Shown here piece after piece: positions 57,901 to 64,000 of a DNA stretch of 64,000 nt (within the stretch, counting starts at the first letter, position 1; the number at the start of each line of letters is the position of its first letter). The position numbers and the translations under genes are program-made. The notes under the pieces were generated by a model. It saw nothing but the letters and a program-made list of their open reading frames with translations, did not search any database and had not been told where the DNA came from. Source of the DNA: Callaeas wilsoni (Eukaryota; Chordata; Aves; Passeriformes; Callaeidae); NCBI GenBank assembly GCA_013398955.1, contig VWPU01003993.1, forward strand, positions 115,443 through 179,442. The letters run 5' to 3'.

Positions 57901-60900
57901 CATGCTGGGAAAGTAAAACCACTGGCAAACCCTCCAGCCTTTGCTAAAATTTGAAAAGGACAGTTCAAGTGTTAAAGGCATTTGGAAAAGGCATTCCCTT
58001 TGGGAGTGCTGGGGGCTCAAAGAATGAAGACCTAGAGAAGAGTATATTTTTTTTTACACAGGTAATTCTGTGTTGCAAGGATGACTTCCAAGACAAAAAA
58101 TACAGCTCCCCAAAACAGTACACAGGTCAGGGGTCTAGGGTAATGGAGAATAGAGAAGCCAAGACTTTTGCCCTAAGCTTTTGGAGTCTCACCTGCATAC
58201 TTAGCAGCAGCTCTAAGAAAGTGTTGTTGAGTGCAGTAGCAGTTTGCACACCAGGAGCAGCATTTGCCTATTCTTCAGCACCTCACGTCACCAAATGTGC
58301 TCCGGAACATGCTTGAGCAGTGCTTTGGTGACAAGGAGCAGAGCTGGTGGAGCAGGAGTGCAGGGCCAATGCTGCAGATGTGGGTAGGCTAAGAGTAGGG
58401 ACAGTGGCTGAAGAGAAGCTCTTGAGGTGACTTGGAAGAGAACTACCGACAGTAGAGATGACTCTGCCAGACAGAGCTCAAAATGGATATTTTTATACAC
58501 ATAACATCTTCTGCAACCCAAGATAATGGCAATATCCCATAGATGCTTACCATGTGTTTTAAAGGAACACCTAGTGAAAATGTTCACTGGCTGAAGAACA
58601 ATTCTAGTCTTAAACTAGCACATGAAAATGGAGAAATGCCCTTGAGAACTGAACAATGTTTTTGTAACAACATTGCTTTATATCTGTATGAATCACAGTG
58701 TGCTACAAAACGTATTAAATGAGTTCGGAAGTAGGGTTCAGATCCTCAGCTGATGAAACATTTCTGTAGTTTGCAAAACTTGCATTTTGTTTCCTGCTAA
58801 GAAATCTCAGAAGTGTGCAGGCATACAATGAAATATTAAAATTCTGCCTAAAATCCTTTAAGTAACCTACAGCATCACGAGTGTTCTGCCATTCACCTAA
58901 TTTGTACCATATGAACCTCGTGAGTCATTTTCAAGCAGTCAGAAGGCAACAGCTCAGGAGCAAGGGACAGCAAAATAGGGCTGGTGCCATACTACAAGCC
59001 TTGCACAGTATGCTCAGAGTGCCAGGAATATCCTCTCCTGCCCAGTTGTTATCAGGCTGTTAAGCTGATACATAAAAGAGTGAGAAGTGTTGTCACTTGC
59101 AGCTGGGATCAACAAGGCTGATTGAGCTCCAGTGCAGTGCCTATAAGTAGGAGAGTCAGTGTTGTTGTAGAGGAAGTTTTAAAAGTGGAGTAGAAGATAG
59201 AAAAGAGAGAAAAAACCAGGGGTTCAGAGACAGCAAGACTGAAAGGAAATTCCCTGCAAACATTAAGGCTTTCCCTGATGCTCATGATAGAGAAAGGGTA
59301 AATGTGAGCAGTGACAGAGACTGTGTAAGACCCTGTTGCTGTTCCAATGAAGGCAGCACTCACCTGGGTTCAGGTAGTGCCCAGCCGAGGAACTGTCTGC
59401 AAGGGGAGGTGAGACAGGTCAATGGGTGGTGGTTTTGGGTCTCCCAGTAAAGCTCAGCCCTGTGCTGCAGCTGACCTAGAAAAGTAGGGGCTTCTCTAGG
59501 TGTGTGTAAGAGACAACCCTGCCAGCATGCAGGGAGGGTATCTGGCTGCCTTCTTGTGGCTTTTGGCAGCCTCAGTAATTGCAGACAGCATCTGAGAGAG
59601 AAGTGGCAACTGAGCTCGCCGTTCACTTCTCAAAGCTGTCACTCCGATTTGGACGTGACGCCAAGCTGTGTGGCCAGAGCCTTGTGTGGGTGTGAGAAGC
59701 TGGCCCTGTCTTTGCCAGCCTACATCTGCTCTCTGGGGACACAGCTCCAGTTTCTAGTGCTGCCAGGCTGGTGTGCCTCGCTGCGCCACTGACCGCTTCT
59801 AAGGAAAATGTTAATCACAGGGATTAGTTACAAAGAAAAGACTGTGAAGCCCAAACCACTCAGGTTTGTAGCATTGCTACTGGCACACTCCCGAGCTTGA
59901 AGCATGTCTGAGTCACTGGCATCAGATAAATGAGTGCAATATTTCTGTTGAGGGAGCGTTGCGTTCTGCAAATATTAAGGTTTTAATGGAAGAACCCATA
60001 TAATGTGAGTGCATTTCTGGGGATACCACATTGGCAAATATGGAGTGGAAGCCAGAGATAAGAATGCTCTAGAAGACCCTGTGGAGAGGCCCCAAGAGTC
60101 ACCCACATTGTGACATCACCAAAGGGCTTGTTTGATGATATAAATGTCTGGGTTGCATACAGCTGCAGATGGATCTGTGCCCACTGCTAGGCGGTATCAA
60201 AGTGCTTGGACACTTTGGAGTGCTTGAGGTCTGGAGAGGGTGCAAGCACTTCCCATCGCTTAGGAGTTGCTTATTCTTCTCTCAGGAAGTGGATGCAAGA
60301 TCCAGAGGAGTGGGCTGGACTCGTTATTCCTAACCTGCAGCTGTAATCACCCATCCCTCTGCCTGCCGAAGATCATATCCTGCAGGGATTAGTTTTGGAA
60401 ACCTGGTAATGTAAGGAAGAACCCCAGGTGTTGTTCAGAGGAAAGGCTTGACTCTTTCCCTAGCAAAAGAGAGACAGAGTGTATTGGAATTTTTGTCCCA
60501 TAGTGAAAGTTCAGAGGTTATTTTGGTGACCAGCTGTCTAGAGCCAAGCTGTGTTGCTGGGTTCTGGGAACATCTTCAATTTTTCTTATGGCTTTGAAAG
60601 GTGATGAAGAACTGGGTGCTCCCAATACCTTCAGTGCCCTCAGTGACTTTCCCAAGCTGGTCATGTGCTCTGTCAAGTTCCTTGCTCCTTGACAGTGGTG
60701 ACCGAGTGCAGGGAAGCAGCCCCAACCCCTCCAAGGCTCTTCCTTCACCTTTCTCACAATTTTCCTCAATGCTGTGCATCTCTCCTCTCCTCTGCAGCTC
60801 TTTGCCATTCACATCCTCATTCTGGACCATTGTCTTCTTGCATCATGCTTCTCTATGCTCCATCAAACTCATCCATGTCACTGCATTGGTTTTGGACTCT

Positions 60901-62789
60901 TCCTCCCTGCACTCTGGACCATCTTGTGTGTCTCCAAGCTGTGGCCTCAGCTAAATACAGCTCCCCATGGTGCCCTCACTCCCTGCCCCTGCTCCTCAGG
61001 CTTCCCCTAATTCCCTGCCCGGATTTCTAAGAAGCTGCCCCTTCCCTCTGCCTTTCAAGGCTCATTCTCCTCTAGTTCTAAGTGACCTGCTGTCTCTTAG
61101 AGCCTTTCATTTCCATGAGCATCCAGCCAGTGGATTGACATCTTGGCCAAGGACTGACTCAGCCTGATAGCGAATGTTGGAAGATGGAGCTGTTTTAGTT
61201 ACTGTTAATTTGTGTCAGCAGATCCTGAAGGGAAAGTATCAATATTGGATAATTCAAGACTCACTGGACATGGTCCTCTCTCTTGTTCTTTTCTTGGGCT
61301 CCTTGCTTTCTCCTGAAGGTTGCTCAGCCTTTCCTCTCTCCTCAATGACTTTTGCTTTTCTTTTTCCTTACCACTATTTTCTCCCTGGTGTTCAGATTAT
61401 AATGAGGAGTAAATTAACTAAATTGAAAACAAAAGAAAAATAATGAGTCTCAAGAAACACCCTCAAGACAATGTCCATTAACAATTATAGAAAAAGCTGA
61501 TCTCGAGCTGTACGAATCTCGGAGAAAGGCTCAAAAACAAACTGCATATAAAACTGCAAACAGGGTGGAGGGGGAAGAAAAAGGAAAATGCATGACAAAT
61601 CCACATGAAGTGTCCCAGACAGCTTTTGTCTGCACAGAAATGGTTTTATGGGATTCTCTGCAGAAAAAGGAACAAAAAAATTAAGGAGTTGGGTTCAAAA
61701 GATCAAGTTGCATTTTCATTGATCTCAGACTTGTAAGAGCTGCCTCATCAATCACAGTTGCTTAAAAATTCCTATTAATGGCCTCAAGTGCTGGGGCTGC
61801 CCATATGGTTCATCTTTGTAGCATTTGAGCAACTCCCTGGGAGCAGTATGAGATCTGTCAGTGTCAGAGCCAGACACTCTGTGCTCATCCCTGCATTCCC
61901 GCAAGTGGTGTAAGGAGAATAACTATCACTACAAGCCTGAGGAGCTCGATCTGATCCAGGACACGAGCAGCAACAGAGAATGAGAAAAGAATAAACCCCA
62001 AAGTATTTGGTTTTCAGAGATGCTGGAGAACTGGGTGACCTGGGTGAAAGTCCCAGTGTGTAGTCTGGGGGTTGTACAGGACAGCTGCGAGACAAGGTGC
62101 TGCATGGCACTGCACAGGAGTGAACGCTTGTTTGCTCTCAAGGAGCTGAGAAGAACATGGTTGGTGAAGGCTTTCAGACTGGACAGGAGAATTCAGAGGA
62201 GTTTCCCCCAGCATTATTCTGAACGATGTGATTAACTCTAGGGCAGGCTGGAAGTCTGGTCAGGTACTGCTGGCGCTTGTCTTGTCCTGAGCATCAAAGT
62301 GAGCGTGGTGTTCAGACAGAGCTCTGCAGGTGTCCAGGCAGGAGCTGTGCCCTTGGGCACCTTGTGTGCTTTGACTTTGGCTGCTGCCTTTGGCACTGGA
62401 CATCCATAATAGTACGGACAGAATATTAGGAATGTTCTTGATGAGCACATTTCCCCTTTTCCAGAGGACTAGCCCATCTAGCCAAACCGACTTCATGCCC
62501 TTAATGCTGTCAGTTTTCCTTGGAGACAATTCAGATCCAAAAGTTGACAAATCTGTCTCTAATCGGCACAATTTTTTCATTGTAGTAAATTTTCCTTCTT
62601 TCTTGCATTGGAGAATTGTCATGAGAACATATTTTTGAACTGGATCTTCAACTCAAGTCATCATGGGACTTAAGTAACAGCAAAATAACTCAGAAATGTA
62701 CACTGAAAATAACTGTGCCTGACTTTGGTAAGAGTTAAAGCATTCACTTTGCCACTGATGTCCCAGAAGCTCTCCCAGAGTTGTGTTTT
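54911..62789. other. no confident gene; long unannotated stretch
   Basis: Frames of up to 156 codons (56135-56605, plus) and 120 codons (62260-62622, minus) lack recognisable domains. C/T-rich stretches at 55.8-56.0 and 60.6-61.1 kb give long overlapping frames by composition. A 14-bp palindrome ATTTTAATTAAAAT lies at 56683-56696. No transposon was recognised before 62.79 kb. Confidence 0.55.
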
Positions 62790-63224
62790 CAGAGGCATGG
62801 AACAACTGTCCTGTGGGGAAAGGTTGAGAGAGTTGGAGCTGTTGATCCTAGAGAAGAGAAGGCTCTAGGAAGACCTTATAGCAGCCTTCCAGTACCTAAA
62901 GGGGGCCCACAAGAAAGTTTAGGACAGACCTTTTAGTAGGGTCTGTTGCAATATGAAAAGGGGTAATAGTTTTAAACTAAAAGAGGGTAGATACGGACGA
63001 AGTATATGGCAGATCTATTGTTTGGGTTTTTTAACAGTGAGGGTGGTGAAACACTAGAAGAGGTTGCCCAGAGAAGTGGTGGATGCCCCGTGCCTGGAAA
63101 TATTCAGTGTCAGGTTTCTGAGCACCCTGGTCTAGCTGAAGATGTTCCTGCTTATTACAGGGGGTTGGACTAGATGACCTTTAAAGGTCCCTTCCAACTG
63201 AAACCACACTATAATTCTATGATA
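62790..63224 (+). mobile_element. CR1 LINE, 5'-truncated, plus strand
   Basis: This is the longest plus-strand CR1 copy. It contains 'ggaaaggttgagagagttgg', 'ctagagaagagaaggctcta', 'ggaagaccttatagcagcct', 'tccagtacctaaaggggg', 'aagaggttgcccagagaagt', 'ggtggatgcccc', 'gcaccctggtctagctgaag', 'ggttggactagatgaccttt', 'aaaggtcccttccaac' and the tail AATTCTATGAT. About 435 bp of the CR1 3' end is present with no intact ORF2. Confidence 0.96.
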
Positions 63225-63351
63225 GGTATAGCTGGACAGTTTTTGAAATCTGAAATAAACACCAGGGACCAGCAGATTGCTGCTTTCACAGAGAAGTTTT
63301 AATGTAAGCCATGACTACTGACATATTTGTTCACCACTCTACTCGTATTGG

Positions 63352-63598
63352 AATGGAATAAAGCTGCATGAGGTGAAATTCAGATTGGACGTCAGGAAAA
63401 AGTTCTTCACTGAGAAGGTGGTCAGTCACTAGAAGAGGCTCCCCAGAGAAGTGATCACAGCACCAAGCCTCTAGAAAAAGCATCTGGATGATGCTCTCAG
63501 TAATATCGTTTAGTTTTAGGTATTCCTGAGAGGAGCAGGGTGTTGGAATCAATGATCTTTATGGGTCCCTTCCAAGCTGAGATATTCTGCAGTTCTGA
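63352..63598 (+). mobile_element. second CR1 LINE 3' fragment, plus strand
   Basis: The segment contains 'aattcagattggacgtcagg', 'aaaaagttcttcactgagaa', 'ggtggtcagtcactagaaga', 'ggctccccagagaagtgatc', 'acagcaccaagcct', 'gatgctctcag', 'atgatctttatgggtccctt' and a degenerate tail GATATTCTGCAGTTCTG. It belongs to a different CR1 subfamily from the copy 128 bp upstream, so the two are separate insertions and not one element. Confidence 0.94.
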
Positions 63599-64000
63599 GT
63601 TGTGGCAGAGCAAGTAGGAGCCATCAATACTGCCAGGAGGTCCTTTGAGTTTGCAGGGTCTTACTGCAGAGAAATCTGCAAGGGGAGAAGAACATTCACA
63701 ATCCCTCCTCCCCTCGTGCTCTTGATTTACCCCGAAAGGCGTCATGGTTTCTTAAAAAGGGTAAATACCTGTAGCTGAATGAGGCCCCTGGAGTGTCAGA
63801 GAGTGATCACTTCATCTTCATGCAGGCTGAGAGTTACACGGGATGCAAAGCTTTGCTCCTGCTCATACCATGCCAGGGCTGAGCAAAGGAGCATCTCCTC
63901 AGGTCTGAGCACAGACAGAACAAGAAATGCTGTGAGAAAAGCCATTTTCCCCAGAAGCAGCAGAGCTGACATGTCATCAGTGTTGTCTCGGTTTGGACAG
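63599..64000. other. no gene seen; unannotated sequence to window edge
   Basis: Short frames only. No repeat or gene is recognised before the window ends. Confidence 0.65.

Noticed and set aside
62260..62622. 120-codon minus-strand frame that looks protein-like at its N-terminal part
   Set aside because: I could not find matching splice sites or a family; retained only as a note. A database search of the first 75 residues would decide.

Overview
The window looks like avian nuclear DNA that is intergenic and/or intronic. It is AT-leaning with no CpG island and no dense coding blocks, and almost every long open frame is unrecognisable. The recognisable interspersed repeats are all CR1 LINE fragments. 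Seven carry the avian-style 3' tail built on the octamer ATTCTATG. Four are much older or more decayed, and three of those resemble the ancient amniote CR1 lineage typical of turtles and crocodilians. I see no L1, Alu-like SINE, retroviral LTR/gag/pol block, bacterial operon, CRISPR array, tRNA or rRNA.

Layout. 1-3.1 kb: a possible terminal exon at the edge (71-175), a 23-bp tandem duplication and a short alternating TG/CG tract. 3.1-4.8 kb: a 0.6-kb minus-strand CR1, a possible small internal exon (4073-4175) with a GTAAGT donor, and an ancient minus-strand CR1. 4.8-17.7 kb: mostly unannotated, with blocks that look like conserved non-coding elements near 6.6-7.0 and 9.36-9.74 kb (homeodomain, octamer and palindromic sites). 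17.69-17.86 kb: the best coding candidate, a 56-codon terminal exon on the plus strand with a good acceptor; the gene is not recognised. 18-30 kb: two plus-strand CR1 tails near 23 kb, a (GT)n tract, a T/G-rich tract, and a 266-bp homopyrimidine array with a 28-bp higher-order period. 30-45.5 kb: a CR1 tail at 31.7 kb, a CpG-bearing block at 33.5-34.1 kb with a possible terminal exon, a hairpin-containing AT-rich block at 39.4-39.6 kb, (GGA)n and (TATAGA)n microsatellites, an ancient CR1 reverse-transcriptase fragment (43.14-43.64 kb) and a CR1 tail at 45.4 kb. 45.5-62.8 kb: largely featureless apart from an AAT/AAC microsatellite, one ancient CR1 piece and scattered palindromes. 62.8-63.6 kb: two plus-strand CR1 copies in series.

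If the plus-strand candidate exons are real, the window carries the 3' end of at least one gene. The donor phase at 4175 matches the acceptor phase at 17693, so these two could be spliced together across a 13.5-kb intron; this is inference. I did not find a convincing undescribed biological system. The items most worth testing are the unidentified terminal exon, the regulatory-looking palindromic blocks and the structured polypyrimidine array.
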